Origin: Micrococcus sp. EYE_212 | GTDB lineage: Bacteria; Actinomycetota; Actinomycetes; Actinomycetales; Micrococcaceae | Direction: 5' to 3' | DNA length: 64,000 bases | Assembly (NCBI RefSeq): GCF_023147585.1 | Contig: NZ_JAHXOZ010000002.1 | Span: 158,742-222,741 of the forward strand | Shown here: positions 45,761-54,556 of the stretch, in pieces | Position numbering within the stretch: the first letter of the stretch is position 1 | How the letters are laid out: every line of letters begins with the position of its first letter | Program-made: the position numbers and the translations under genes | Notes under the pieces: generated by a model | Seen by the model: only the letters and a program-made list of their open reading frames with translations | The model's database searches: none | Told to the model about the DNA's origin: nothing

Positions 45761-46333
45761 GTGACGGGCACGCACCTGATCATGGGCCTCGGCAACCCCG
45801 GGCCCGAGTACGAGCGCACCCGTCACAACATCGGCCACATGGTGGCGGGTGAGCTCGCCTCCCGCATGGGAAGCGGGTTCACCCGCCACAAGGCCGGCGC
45901 CACGGTGGCCACGGGCCGGCTCGGCATCGGTGGGCCCCGCGTGGTGCTCGCGATGTCCACCGGGTACATGAACACCTCCGGCGGCCCCACGTCCGCCCTC
46001 CTGAAGTTCTACGGCCTGGAGCCGGCGGACCTCGTGGTGGTGCACGACGAGCTGGACATCCCCTTCGACACGCTGCGCCTGAAGCGCGGCGGGGGAGAGG
46101 GCGGCCACAACGGCCTGAAGTCCATCACCAGGTCGATCGGCACGCCGGACTACGTCCGCGTCCGCGCCGGCATCGGCCGTCCGCCCGGCCGCATGGACGT
46201 GGCCGACTTCGTGCTACGTCCCTTCACCTCCGAGGAGCAGAAGGCGCTGCCCTTCCACGTGGACCGCGCCGCGGACGCCGTCGAGAAGCTCCTGGCCGAC
46301 GGGCTGGAGGCCGCCCAGCAGTCGTTCCACTGA
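45761..46333 (+). CDS. pth: Peptidyl-tRNA hydrolase
   Basis: Recycles peptidyl-tRNA released from ribosomes by cutting the ester bond. The 190-residue protein has the family N-terminus LIMGLGNPGPEYERTRHNIG with the catalytic His, STGYMNTSGGP, VVHDELDIPFDTLRLKRGGGEGGHNGLKSI with catalytic Asp, and RVRAGIGRPPGRMDVADFVL. GTG start is 6 bases after the rplY stop. It converges with the phosphatase gene with only 8 bases between stops. Confidence 0.95.
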   Translation: MTGTHLIMGLGNPGPEYERTRHNIGHMVAGELASRMGSGFTRHKAGATVATGRLGIGGPRVVLAMSTGYMNTSGGPTSALLKFYGLEPADLVVVHDELDIPFDTLRLKRGGGEGGHNGLKSITRSIGTPDYVRVRAGIGRPPGRMDVADFVLRPFTSEEQKALPFHVDRAADAVEKLLADGLEAAQQSFH

Positions 46334-46341
46334 GCCGGCGC

Positions 46342-47025
46342 TCAGCCCTCCGAGGGGGACAGCGCCCGGGTGAGGGCACGGGCGATCTCCTCGATGGCGG
46401 GGTCCATGACGTCGGCCATCTCGGCGTAGGCCGAGTCGGGGAGTCCGTACGGATCCCGGATGTCCAGTGTGCCGGCACCCGCGCGCACCCGTGCGCGCTC
46501 GCGCCCCGCGCGGGCCACCAGGTCCGGGAGCTCGATCCCCGCGATGTCCTCGCTCACCTCCGCGCCGGCCTGCGCCCTCTTCCGGATCGCGCGCAGGATC
46601 GCGGCGAACTCCAGCACGGTGAAGGTGCGGTGGGCGGCCCGGGGCGCGTCCTGCAGCACGGCGGGGCGGTGCCGCTGGGACGCCACGAGCACCAGGTCGG
46701 CGTGCTGCACCGCGGGCGCCACGAGCGGCGCGGGACGGTGCTCCGCCAAGCCGGGCACACCCCGCTGCTCCGCGATCTCCAGGAGGGGCGGGGGCACCGT
46801 GAGGGCCCGGTCGGGAGCCGTGCCCAGACTGGCCACCTCGACCCGGCCGGGCACCCGCGCGTCGAGCTCTGCCTGGAGCGCGTGCGCCCCATAGGCCGAG
46901 CGGCAGATGTTCCCCGTGCAGACGAGGAGCACGGCGCCCGGGGCTGCGCCCGCCGAATGCCGCGCGGAGCGGCGGGGAGCAGGAGCGGGCCCAGGCCGGG
47001 TGAGGCGGAAGGGGGGAAGGGGCAT
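46342..47025 (-). CDS. Low-molecular-weight protein tyrosine phosphatase (module A)
   Basis: A phosphatase of 227 residues, probably acting on the Wzc-like tyrosine kinases. The P-loop VCTGNICRSAYG starts at C36 with R42 and S43 (C-X5-R-S). The general-acid region is LDIRDPYGLPDSAYAEM. A middle insert of about 50 residues makes it longer than the 160-residue norm. Its ATG overlaps the stop of the DUF2505-like gene as TGATG, so translation is coupled. A paralogue lies at 57.6 kb, next to the second Wzc/Wzy pair. Confidence 0.88.
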   Translation of the reverse strand: MPLPPFRLTRPGPAPAPRRSARHSAGAAPGAVLLVCTGNICRSAYGAHALQAELDARVPGRVEVASLGTAPDRALTVPPPLLEIAEQRGVPGLAEHRPAPLVAPAVQHADLVLVASQRHRPAVLQDAPRAAHRTFTVLEFAAILRAIRKRAQAGAEVSEDIAGIELPDLVARAGRERARVRAGAGTLDIRDPYGLPDSAYAEMADVMDPAIEEIARALTRALSPSEG

Positions 47026-47540
47026 CAGGCCTGGGAGGGCTGACCGCCGCGCTCGATCCACGCGGTGATCGCGCGGGCCTGGCGGTCCACGACCTTGCCG
47101 ACCATGGGCTCGGCCTTGGCGGCCAGCTTGGAGCCCACCAGCGGGATCTTGCACACCAGGGTGCCGTCCACGGCGAACTGGCTGCCCTCGCCGGCGGCGG
47201 CCAGGCTCAGGGTGCCGTCCGCGGTCGCCTTGGCGGCGGGGACGGTGATGGTGGTGGTGCCGGTGCGGGAGCCGTCCGCGGCGGGGGCGCCCCAGCGCTC
47301 CACCTGCTCCACCTGCAGCGAGCCGCCGATGACCTTGCGGGCCATGTCCGGCAGGCGGTCCGCGGGCGCGGAGCGCACCGTGGTGACGGTCATCTCGCCC
47401 TCGGGGGACCCGGTCACGGAGAAGGAGACCAGCGCGCCGCCGAAGGACTCCACCACGGAGCGGTGGAAGTCCTCGGAGACGAGGGCCTCGGCCACGGCGG
47501 CCGGGGGGTGCGGAATGGACTGCTGAGCGGAAAAGGCCAC
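47025..47540 (-). CDS. DUF2505-like protein (SRPBCC-type fold)
   Basis: A 171-residue soluble protein with the DUF2505 pattern: SAQQSIPHPPAAVAEALVSE near the start, a beta-rich middle (GEMTVTTVRSAPADRLPDMA, GTTTITVPAAKATADGT) and the conserved end VCKIPLVGSKLAAKAEPMVG, then KVVDRQARAITAWIE. Such proteins may bind a hydrophobic ligand; function is not known. GTG 47540 is chosen because GAGGAGAGACC precedes it; an in-frame ATG at 47582 has no ribosome site. Coupled to the phosphatase gene by TGATG. Confidence 0.75.
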   Translation of the reverse strand: MAFSAQQSIPHPPAAVAEALVSEDFHRSVVESFGGALVSFSVTGSPEGEMTVTTVRSAPADRLPDMARKVIGGSLQVEQVERWGAPAADGSRTGTTTITVPAAKATADGTLSLAAAGEGSQFAVDGTLVCKIPLVGSKLAAKAEPMVGKVVDRQARAITAWIERGGQPSQA

Positions 47541-47597
47541 GGTCTCTCCTCTGGGTTCGGCCGCCGGGAGGGCGGCGTGCATCGACGCCTCAGCCTA

Positions 47598-47603
47598 TAT
47601 GCT
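47598..47603 (+). promoter_or_regulatory. -10 element TATGCT for the MauE-like/mfd operon
   Basis: TATGCT is 107 bases before the ATG at 47710; the open frame starting at 47599 overlaps it and is therefore not used as the start. Confidence 0.4.
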
Positions 47604-47709
47604 GGCAGTCGCGTTCCGGGCGGTGCGAGGCACGCTCATCGGCGCCTCCGGGGCCCGCGGACGCTCGTTCCGCACACGCTCTCCCCCTCCTCGAAGAAGG
47701 TGCGCCCGA

Positions 47710-48744
47710 ATGCCGGCACTGTGGGCCCTGGCCGTGATCATGCTCTGCAGCGGGGTGGCCACGCTGCGCTCCCGGGAGGACGTGGGGGAGACCTTCCGGC
47801 GCCTCAAGGTGCCGCGTCCCTTCGACGCCCCGGCGCTCGCCCGCGCCTTCCCGTACCTGGAGCTCCTCCTGGCCGTGGGGCTCGTGCAGCCCTTCACCGT
47901 GCTGCGCCCGTTCGTGGGCGTGGCCGCCGTCGCGCTGTTCGTGGTGTTCCTCCTCCTGGTGCTGCGCGCCAAGGGCGACGGCGTCTCGTGCGGCTGCTTC
48001 GGCGAGGCCTCGGCCGCGCCGATCTCCGGGACCACCGTGGCCCGCAACGTCCTCTTCCTCGCGCTCGCCGTCATGGCCCTGGCGGAGGGCGTGCTCACCC
48101 TCGTGCGGCTCGGCGGCACCGTGAACTGGCTCCCGCTGGACGCCTTCGGCCCCGCCGCGTGGGCCTGGGCCCTCGTCGTGGTCCTGCTGCTCTCCGCCGC
48201 CGCGCTCCTGGTGGGCCGGGAGTCCGTGCCCCCGGCCGATGACGGCGCCCACCCGGACCGTGCCCACCCGGACGACGCCGGCCTCGACGACCCGCCGCGC
48301 CTGCCCTTCGGCGACGCCGTCGTGATCCAGGACGGCCATTACGTGGGCCTGCACCAGATCGTCTCCCAGCACGCGGTGGTGGCGCTGCGCCTCTCCACGG
48401 GCTGTGGGTCGTGCTCCTCCGTGATCGCCCGCCTGCCCGAGTTCCAGGACGCCCTCGGCCCCGTCCAGCTGCGCGTGCTCATGCCCCAGCACTCTCCCGA
48501 GGCCCTGACCCCCGCGAGCCTCGGCGCCATCCCCCCGGAGCTCGTCCTCGGGGACCCGGGCGGCATGGCCGCCTCCGCCGTCGGCCTGACCCGCTTCCCC
48601 ATGGCCGTGCTGCTGGGCACGGACCGCCTCACTGCGGGCGGCCCCGTGGGCGGGGCGCAGGACGTGCTCGACTTCCTCGAGGAGATCCGGGACATCATGA
48701 CCACCGAGCTGCCCGCCGTCGACGCCGCCGAGGCCACCGCGTGA
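47710..48744 (+). CDS. MauE/DoxX-like membrane protein with C-terminal thioredoxin-like domain
   Basis: A 344-residue protein. Residues 1-180 hold four to five membrane segments (PALWALAVIMLCSGVATLRS, LELLLAVGLVQPFTVLRPF), with a cysteine pair in DGVSCGCFGEA, typical of MauE-type redox membrane proteins. After a short acidic linker, residues 210-344 look thioredoxin-like with ALRLSTGCGSCSSVIARLPE (CGSC active-site type). It may help form or transfer disulfides in exported proteins. The GTG of mfd overlaps its stop. ATG 47710 has GAAGAAGG in front. Confidence 0.7.
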   Translation: MPALWALAVIMLCSGVATLRSREDVGETFRRLKVPRPFDAPALARAFPYLELLLAVGLVQPFTVLRPFVGVAAVALFVVFLLLVLRAKGDGVSCGCFGEASAAPISGTTVARNVLFLALAVMALAEGVLTLVRLGGTVNWLPLDAFGPAAWAWALVVVLLLSAAALLVGRESVPPADDGAHPDRAHPDDAGLDDPPRLPFGDAVVIQDGHYVGLHQIVSQHAVVALRLSTGCGSCSSVIARLPEFQDALGPVQLRVLMPQHSPEALTPASLGAIPPELVLGDPGGMAASAVGLTRFPMAVLLGTDRLTAGGPVGGAQDVLDFLEEIRDIMTTELPAVDAAEATA

Positions 48745-51700
48745 GCGCGGCCGCCCCCGTCCTCGCCGGACTCCTGCCGCTGCTGGGCGGCGAGCGAGCG
48801 TTCGAGGCCGCCGTCGCCTCCGCCACCCGCCCCCTGGACGCCCGCGGCACGGAGCTGGAGATCGGCCTGCCCGACGGCGCCCGCGCCCCGCTCTTCGCCC
48901 TCCTCGCCGACGCGCTGGGCACGGCTCACGCCGCCGACGCGGCCGTGCTGGTGGTCACCGCCACCACGCGCGAGGCCGAGGACCTCATGGCCGACCTCGC
49001 CGCGTGGATGCCCGCGGGCTCCGCCGCCCTGTTCCCCTCGTGGGAGACCCTGCCGCACGAGCGGCTCTCCCCGCGCTCGGACACCGTGGGCGCCCGGCTG
49101 GCCGTCCTGCGCCGTCTGGCCCACCCGGAAGCGGAGGGGCAGTCGCCGCTGCGCGTCGTCGTCGCCCCCGTGCGCGCCGTGCTCCAGCCGCTCGTGGCCG
49201 GCCTCGGGGACCTGGCCCCTGTGAGCCTGCGCGTGGGGCAGGAGGCGGACTTCGCGGAGACCGTGGCCGCGCTCGCGGACGCCGCCTACGCCCGCGTGGA
49301 CATGGTGTCCCGGCGCGGGGAGTTCGCGGTGCGCGGCGGGCTGATCGACGTGTTCCCGCCGACGGCGGACCACCCGCTGCGCGTGGAGTTCTTCGGGGAC
49401 GAGGTGGAGCAGATGCGCTTCTTCTCCGTGGCCGACCAGCGCTCCCTCCAGGACACGTCCGGCGACGGCACCGGCCACCCCACCGAGCTGCACGCCCCGC
49501 CGTGCCGCGAGCTGCTGATCACGGACCACGTGCGCGCCAAGGCCCGCGAGCTGCAGGTGCGCCTGCCGGGGGCGGCGGACATGCTCGAGCGGATCGCCGA
49601 GGGCGTGGCCGTGGAGGGCATGGAGTCCCTCTCCCCGCTGCTGGCCGAGGCCATGACCTCCGTGCCGGCCCAGCTGCCGGAGGGCTCGCTCACCGTGCTC
49701 GTGGAGCCCGAGCGCATCCGCGGACGTGCGGACGACCTGCTGGCCACCAATGAGGAGTTCCTCCACGCCGCGTGGGCCGGCGCCGCCCAGGGCGCGGCCG
49801 CTCCCGTGGACCTGGCCGAGCTCGACCAGTCCGCCGCCGGCGGCTTCCTCTCCGTGGCCGAGCTGCGCGAGGAGTCGCTGACCCGGCGCCAGGGGTTCTG
49901 GTCCACCACCGCCCTCTCCTCGGACGAGGAGCTCCTGCCGGACGCCGCCACCCTGCGCTCCTCACTCGGCGTGCCGAAGACCTTCGCGGGGGACATGGCC
50001 GCCATGGTGGCCCACACGCGCACGCGCCTCGCCGAGGGCTGGCATGCCGTGCTGCTCACGGACGGCCCGGGCTCGGCCCGCCGAGTCGCCGAGCTGCACG
50101 CCGACGCCGGGCTCACCGCGTCGGTGGTGACCGGTCCCGTGCCCGCCGTGCCCGTGGCGGGCCAGGTCACGGTGGCCGCGGCCGCCGTCGGGACGGGCTT
50201 CACGGTGCCCGAGGCCAAGCTGGCCCTGATCACCGAGCAGGACCTGTTCGGCCGCCACCGCACGCAGGGCACGCGCGCCGCGGGCGCGCCGCTGGCCCGC
50301 AAGCGGCGCAACGCCGTGGACCCGCTGACCCTGCAGCCCGGCGACCACGTGGTGCACTCCCAGCACGGGATCGCCCGCTTCGTGGAGCTGCAGCGCCGCA
50401 AGGTGACCGGCGGGCCGCGCACCGCGCCGGGGGCCGAGGAGTCCTACCGCGAGTACCTGGTGCTGGAGTACGCCTCCTCCAAGCGGGGTGCTCCGGGGGA
50501 CCGGCTGTTCGTGCCCACGGACCAGCTGGACCTCATCACCGCCTACGTGGGCGGCGAGGCGCCGGCGCTGTCCAAGATGGGCGGCTCGGACTGGGCGCAG
50601 ACGAAGTCCAAGGCCAAGCGGGCCACCAAGGAGATCGCGGGCGAGCTGATCCGCCTCTACTCGGCGCGCATGGCCTCACGCGGGCACGCCTTCGGCCCGG
50701 ACACCCCGTGGCAGGGCGAGCTGGAGGAGGCGTTCCCGTTCATCGAGACGCCGGACCAGCTGACCACCATCGAGGAGGTCAAGAAGGACATGGAGGCCGA
50801 GGTGCCCATGGACCGCCTGGTCTCCGGCGACGTCGGCTTCGGCAAGACCGAGGTGGCCGTGCGCGCCGCGTTCAAGGCGGTGCAGGACGGCAAGCAGGTG
50901 GCCGTGCTGGTGCCCACCACGCTGCTGGCCCGCCAGCACCACGAGACGTTCACGGACCGCTTCGCCGGCTTCCCCGTGCAGGTGGCCGCGCTCTCCCGCT
51001 TCCAGACCGCCAAGGAGTCCAAGGAGGTGCTCGCCGGGCTGGCCTCCGGTGAGGTGGACGTGGTGATCGGCACGCACCGCCTGCTCTCGGACCAGGTGCA
51101 GTTCAAAGACCTGGGCCTCGTGATCGTGGACGAGGAGCAGCGCTTCGGCGTGGAGCACAAGGAGGCGCTCAAGAAGATGCGCACCAATGTGGACGTGCTG
51201 GCCATGTCCGCCACGCCCATCCCGCGCACCCTCGAGATGTCCCTGACGGGCATCCGCGAGACCTCCACGCTGGCCACCGCCCCGGAGGAGCGGCACCCCG
51301 TGCTCACCTCCGTGGGCCCGTACACGGACCAGCAGGTCACCGCGGCCATCCGCCGCGAGCTCATGCGCGAGGGCCAGGTGTTCTACGTGCACAACCGCGT
51401 CACCACGATCGACAAGGTGGCCAAGCGGATCGCGGACCTCGTGCCGGAGGCGCGGATCGCCGTCGCCCACGGCAAGATGACCGAGTCCCGCCTCGAGCAG
51501 ATCATGGTGGACTTCTGGGAGCGGAAGTTCGACGTGCTCGTCTCCACGACGATCATCGAGACCGGCCTGGACATCGCCAACGCCAACACCCTGATCGTGG
51601 AGGACGCGCACCGCTACGGCCTGAGCCAGCTGCACCAGCTGCGCGGCCGTGTGGGCCGCGGGCGCGAGCGCGCCTACGCCTACTTCCTCTACGACCCGCA

Positions 51701-52400
51701 GAAGCCCCTCGGCGAGGTGGCCCTCGAGCGGCTCAAGGCCGTGGCCCTGCACAACGAGCTCGGCGCCGGCATGCAGCTGGCCATGAAGGACCTCGAGATC
51801 CGCGGCGCCGGCAACCTGCTGGGCGGCGAGCAGTCCGGGCACATCGCCGGCGTGGGGTTCGACCTCTACCTGCGCATGGTCGGCGAGGCCGTGGCCGACT
51901 TCAAGGGCGAGGAGGACACCACGCCCGCCGAGGTGAAGGTGGAGCTGCCCGTCAACGCGCACCTGCCGCACGACTACGTGCCGGGGGAGCGGCTGCGCCT
52001 CGAGATGTACCGGGCGCTGGCCAAGGCCAACGACGACGCCGCGATCGACGCCGTGGTGGAGGAGATGAAGGACCGCTACGGCGAGCCGCCGGAGCCCGCC
52101 CAGGCCCTCGTGGCGGTGGCGCGGTTCCGCAACCGGGCGCGCGCCGCCGGCGTCACCGAGGTGATGCTGCTGGGCCAGAACGTGAAGTTCGGCCCCGCCG
52201 CGGACCTGCCCGAGTCCCGCCGGCTGCGCCTGGCCCGCATGTACAAGGGCGCCCAGGTGAAGCCAGGGATCAACGCCGTGCTCATCCCACGGCCCAAGAC
52301 CAAGCCGGTCATGGGCCAGGACCTCGTGGACGCCCCGCTCCTGGAGTGGGCGGACCAGGTGGTCAGCGCGGTGTTCGCGCCGGAGGGCGCCGCGGGCTGA
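48741..52400 (+). CDS. mfd: Transcription-repair coupling factor Mfd
   Basis: Removes RNA polymerase stalled at DNA damage and recruits UvrA. The 1219 residues have the UvrB-like N-terminus (FPSWETLPHERLSPRSDTVG, VVAPVRAVLQPL, RRGEFAVRGGLIDVFPP), the RNA-polymerase-interaction domain GDHVVHSQHGIARFVEL, and the RecG-like translocase: Walker A GDVGFGKTEVAVRAAF, DEEQRFGVEHKE, MSATPIPRTLEMSLTG, then TTIIETGLDIANANTLI and GRVGRGRERAYAYF. The C-terminal TRCF domain is present. GTG start overlaps the previous stop. Confidence 0.97.
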   Translation: MSAAAPVLAGLLPLLGGERAFEAAVASATRPLDARGTELEIGLPDGARAPLFALLADALGTAHAADAAVLVVTATTREAEDLMADLAAWMPAGSAALFPSWETLPHERLSPRSDTVGARLAVLRRLAHPEAEGQSPLRVVVAPVRAVLQPLVAGLGDLAPVSLRVGQEADFAETVAALADAAYARVDMVSRRGEFAVRGGLIDVFPPTADHPLRVEFFGDEVEQMRFFSVADQRSLQDTSGDGTGHPTELHAPPCRELLITDHVRAKARELQVRLPGAADMLERIAEGVAVEGMESLSPLLAEAMTSVPAQLPEGSLTVLVEPERIRGRADDLLATNEEFLHAAWAGAAQGAAAPVDLAELDQSAAGGFLSVAELREESLTRRQGFWSTTALSSDEELLPDAATLRSSLGVPKTFAGDMAAMVAHTRTRLAEGWHAVLLTDGPGSARRVAELHADAGLTASVVTGPVPAVPVAGQVTVAAAAVGTGFTVPEAKLALITEQDLFGRHRTQGTRAAGAPLARKRRNAVDPLTLQPGDHVVHSQHGIARFVELQRRKVTGGPRTAPGAEESYREYLVLEYASSKRGAPGDRLFVPTDQLDLITAYVGGEAPALSKMGGSDWAQTKSKAKRATKEIAGELIRLYSARMASRGHAFGPDTPWQGELEEAFPFIETPDQLTTIEEVKKDMEAEVPMDRLVSGDVGFGKTEVAVRAAFKAVQDGKQVAVLVPTTLLARQHHETFTDRFAGFPVQVAALSRFQTAKESKEVLAGLASGEVDVVIGTHRLLSDQVQFKDLGLVIVDEEQRFGVEHKEALKKMRTNVDVLAMSATPIPRTLEMSLTGIRETSTLATAPEERHPVLTSVGPYTDQQVTAAIRRELMREGQVFYVHNRVTTIDKVAKRIADLVPEARIAVAHGKMTESRLEQIMVDFWERKFDVLVSTTIIETGLDIANANTLIVEDAHRYGLSQLHQLRGRVGRGRERAYAYFLYDPQKPLGEVALERLKAVALHNELGAGMQLAMKDLEIRGAGNLLGGEQSGHIAGVGFDLYLRMVGEAVADFKGEEDTTPAEVKVELPVNAHLPHDYVPGERLRLEMYRALAKANDDAAIDAVVEEMKDRYGEPPEPAQALVAVARFRNRARAAGVTEVMLLGQNVKFGPAADLPESRRLRLARMYKGAQVKPGINAVLIPRPKTKPVMGQDLVDAPLLEWADQVVSAVFAPEGAAG

Positions 52401-52440
52401 GGCGCGGCCGGACGGGGCGGCTGCGGGCTCAGCCCCGGGC

Positions 52441-52800
52441 TCAGGCCCGGGCGACCACGCCGTGCTGCTCGAGCAGGGCGAGGAAGGCGGAGACGTCCGC
52501 GGCGATCGACTCGGGGGCCATGCCGGCGGCGCGGGCGACCTCGGCCACGAGGTCCTCCTCCGTCCACGGGGTGAGCGGGGGAGCGGCGATGTCCTCCGCC
52601 GGGGTGCGGCCCTCGACGAGGACCTCCCACACGAGCGAACCCGTGGCGCTGAGGCGCAGCGGGATGCCCGCGGCCATGCCCATCACGACGGCGTCGTCGT
52701 CCGCCGTGCGCGTCCACGCGGTGTCTGGGTCCACGCGCCACGTGGCGGGGGCGGCGGCGGCGGTCGCGGTGTTAGCGGGTCGGAGCTGCTCAGCGGCCAC
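52441..52800 (-). CDS. PqqD-like protein
   Basis: A 119-residue protein resembling PqqD/RiPP-recognition-element proteins: WTRTADDDAVVMGMAAGIPL, LRLSATGSLVWEVLVEGRTP (winged-helix core 'ATGSLVWELL' type) and VSAFLALLEQHGVV at the end. PqqD-like proteins present peptide substrates to modifying enzymes. The GTG at 52800 overlaps the upstream nucleotidyltransferase gene by 11 bases, so both come from one mRNA. It is the second PqqD-like domain in the window after that fused to the HprK-like protein at 16.9 kb. No precursor peptide was recognised beside it. Confidence 0.75.
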   Translation of the reverse strand: MAAEQLRPANTATAAAAPATWRVDPDTAWTRTADDDAVVMGMAAGIPLRLSATGSLVWEVLVEGRTPAEDIAAPPLTPWTEEDLVAEVARAAGMAPESIAADVSAFLALLEQHGVVARA

Positions 52801-53677
52801 GGGACACGGCCTTCTCTCGGATCCATCCGGCCAGGGCGCCAGCGCGGTGGGCCTGCTCGCGGAGGATGTCCGCGCGCGTCGGCGGGCGACCGAGCCGCAT
52901 CTGGAGGTGGGGCCGGTTCACGGGGAGGGTGTGCAGCACGAGCGCGGCCCGCTCGCGGGTGGACTCGGCCGCGCGCCAGCGCGTGGTGAACAGCTGCATG
53001 CCGCTCTCCTGGGAACGGAGCGCGGTGAAGAGGGTGAGGTCGTGCTCGTCCATGCCGGCGGCGTCCTCGTCCGTGGCCACGTGCCACGCGGCCGTCGCAC
53101 CGAGGACCTCGGCCTGCTCGCGCACCTCCGTCCATTCGGGATCACTGAGGGTCTCGCGGAGGTGGGCGACGTCGGCGGCGCCGCGGTAGGGGTCCCGCGC
53201 ACCGTGCACCAGCACGATGAGGCGCTGGTGGCGCAGGCTCGGGACGGGCACGGCCCTGCCGGCGATGACGCGCGTGCGGTGTTCGGCCCAGAGCTGTTCG
53301 AACGTCCGCTCGTCCGAGGATCCCAGCCCGGGGAAGAGCCGGTGGACGTCCACGTAGCCGAGGTGGTCGTGCCACAGGGTGGCGGCGTGCTCGAAGATCG
53401 AGCCCTCCGAGAACGCGGCGACCGTGTTCCAGCCCTGGCCCGTCAGCAGGTCCAGGACGTGCTCCGCCTCCGACGGGTGGACCAGGAGGTCCACGTCCGA
53501 GCTGGAGCGAGCCTCGCGGTAGACGCCGAGATCCATGGCGTAGCCCTTCACGTGAAGCCCGCGGACCCCGTTCTGCTCGAGGATGTGCGCGATGCGCGCG
53601 TGCGCCAGGTGGACGCGCGCGCGAAGCTCGAGGGGCGGCACGGCATCGACCTGGGAGGAAGGGGAGACGCCGGTCAT
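52790..53677 (-). CDS. Nucleotidyltransferase family protein (PF14907-type)
   Basis: A 295-residue protein of the uncharacterised nucleotidyltransferase type that accompanies HprK-related kinases and PqqD-like proteins. LHVKGYAMDLGVY and SSSDVDLLVHPSEAEHVLDL (residues 41-75, with the DVD metal site) form the catalytic core; HLGYVDVHRLF follows, and HQRLIVLVHGARD is typical of the family. The ATG at 53677 has TAGTCT ending 7 bases before it and no ribosome site, so it is leaderless. It shares a 228-base divergent region with the Tat-exported protein gene. Confidence 0.75.
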   Translation of the reverse strand: MTGVSPSSQVDAVPPLELRARVHLAHARIAHILEQNGVRGLHVKGYAMDLGVYREARSSSDVDLLVHPSEAEHVLDLLTGQGWNTVAAFSEGSIFEHAATLWHDHLGYVDVHRLFPGLGSSDERTFEQLWAEHRTRVIAGRAVPVPSLRHQRLIVLVHGARDPYRGAADVAHLRETLSDPEWTEVREQAEVLGATAAWHVATDEDAAGMDEHDLTLFTALRSQESGMQLFTTRWRAAESTRERAALVLHTLPVNRPHLQMRLGRPPTRADILREQAHRAGALAGWIREKAVSRGR

Positions 53678-53684
53678 GGATCTC

Positions 53685-53690
53685 AGACTA
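53685..53690 (-). promoter_or_regulatory. -10 element TAGTCT for the leaderless nucleotidyltransferase gene
   Basis: TAGTCT ends 7 bases before the ATG at 53677. Confidence 0.6.
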
Positions 53691-53781
53691 GTGGAGCGAG
53701 TGGGGAGCGGTGGTGCCCGAATGTTGCCGATTCGTTACCGTGTTTTCCACCTGGTCGCTAGTGGCATCCGTGGTATGCGTC

Positions 53782-53787
53782 TAGACT
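53782..53787 (+). promoter_or_regulatory. -10 element TAGACT for the Tat-exported protein gene
   Basis: TAGACT is 119 bases before the ATG at 53906. It leaves a leader of about 110 bases. Confidence 0.4.
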
Positions 53788-53905
53788 CCTGAATGGAGCT
53801 CCACAGCTGAAACACATGTATCGGCGGTGCAGGGCTCTCTACGGCTGGACCTCCTCGACGGCGTTCCGGCCCTCTAGACCTCGACCCGACCTGAGTGAGC
53901 TCCAC

Positions 53906-54460
53906 ATGAACACCCCCTCTTCCATCTCCCGCCGCAAGGTGACCACTGGCATCGCCTGGTCCGTCCCCGCCGTGGCCGCGGTTGCCGCGGCCCCCTTCGC
54001 TGCCGCGTCGCCGGTCATCTGCCCCGAGGTCTCGGGTGTCGGCGGCGCCATCAAGTTCCCGGGCAACAGCAAGATCAAAGGCATCAAGCAGGCCTACGGC
54101 TTCGACGTCACCCTCACCAACGACACCTCCGAGACCATCGTGATCTCCGGCGGTTCCGCCTACATCGAGTTCACGAAGTTCGGCAACAAGTCCGGTGCCC
54201 CCCTGCTCTACACCGCCGATCCGTGCAAGGGTGGCGTGCCGATCGAGTCCGGCAGCGACCTGCTGACGCTCGAGCCCGGTGAGAAGCTTCCGTTGTTCTT
54301 CGTCGTGAACGACACCGGCAACTCCGCGAACGACTCCGGTTGCATCTACGCCACCTTCAACGTCTCTCTCGTCGGTGGCCAGCCGGTCGACACCGATCAC
54401 TGCGAGGTCATCGTCGTTCCCAAGGTGTGCTTCAACGACACCCCGCCGCAGGGCTGCTGA
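53906..54460 (+). CDS. Tat-exported cysteine-containing protein, unknown function
   Basis: A 184-residue secreted protein. The N-terminus SISRRKVTTGIAW (residues 6-18) is a twin-arginine signal; the hydrophobic stretch SVPAVAAVAAAPFAAAS ends with a likely cleavage site near residue 35. The mature part is rich in beta-forming residues and Thr/Gly/Ser, with Cys in VICPEV, DPCKGG, SGCIYA, DHCEV, KVCFN and the final GC, so three disulfides are possible. No LPXTG or membrane anchor is seen. I do not recognise a family. A strong terminator follows. It is divergent from the nucleotidyltransferase/PqqD pair. The longer frame from 53816 has no support. Confidence 0.75.
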   Translation: MNTPSSISRRKVTTGIAWSVPAVAAVAAAPFAAASPVICPEVSGVGGAIKFPGNSKIKGIKQAYGFDVTLTNDTSETIVISGGSAYIEFTKFGNKSGAPLLYTADPCKGGVPIESGSDLLTLEPGEKLPLFFVVNDTGNSANDSGCIYATFNVSLVGGQPVDTDHCEVIVVPKVCFNDTPPQGC

Positions 54461-54478
54461 TTCCAGCACTCTCGATGG

Positions 54479-54504
54479 AGGGCCCCGCCACCCGGCGGGG
54501 CCCT
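54479..54504 (+). terminator. Hairpin terminator after the Tat-exported protein gene
   Basis: A perfect 11-bp stem (54479-54489 with 54494-54504) and a 4-base loop lie 18 bases after the stop. CTCTCG follows. Confidence 0.8.
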
Positions 54505-54556
54505 CTCGCGTCGCCCCACGGATGGGCAGTGCGCGCTGGACTGGGGCGCAGACGGC

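Noticed and set aside
45761..47025. rplY-pth as part of the duplicated polysaccharide module
   Set aside because: These are core translation genes with no counterpart in module B; they only interrupt module A.
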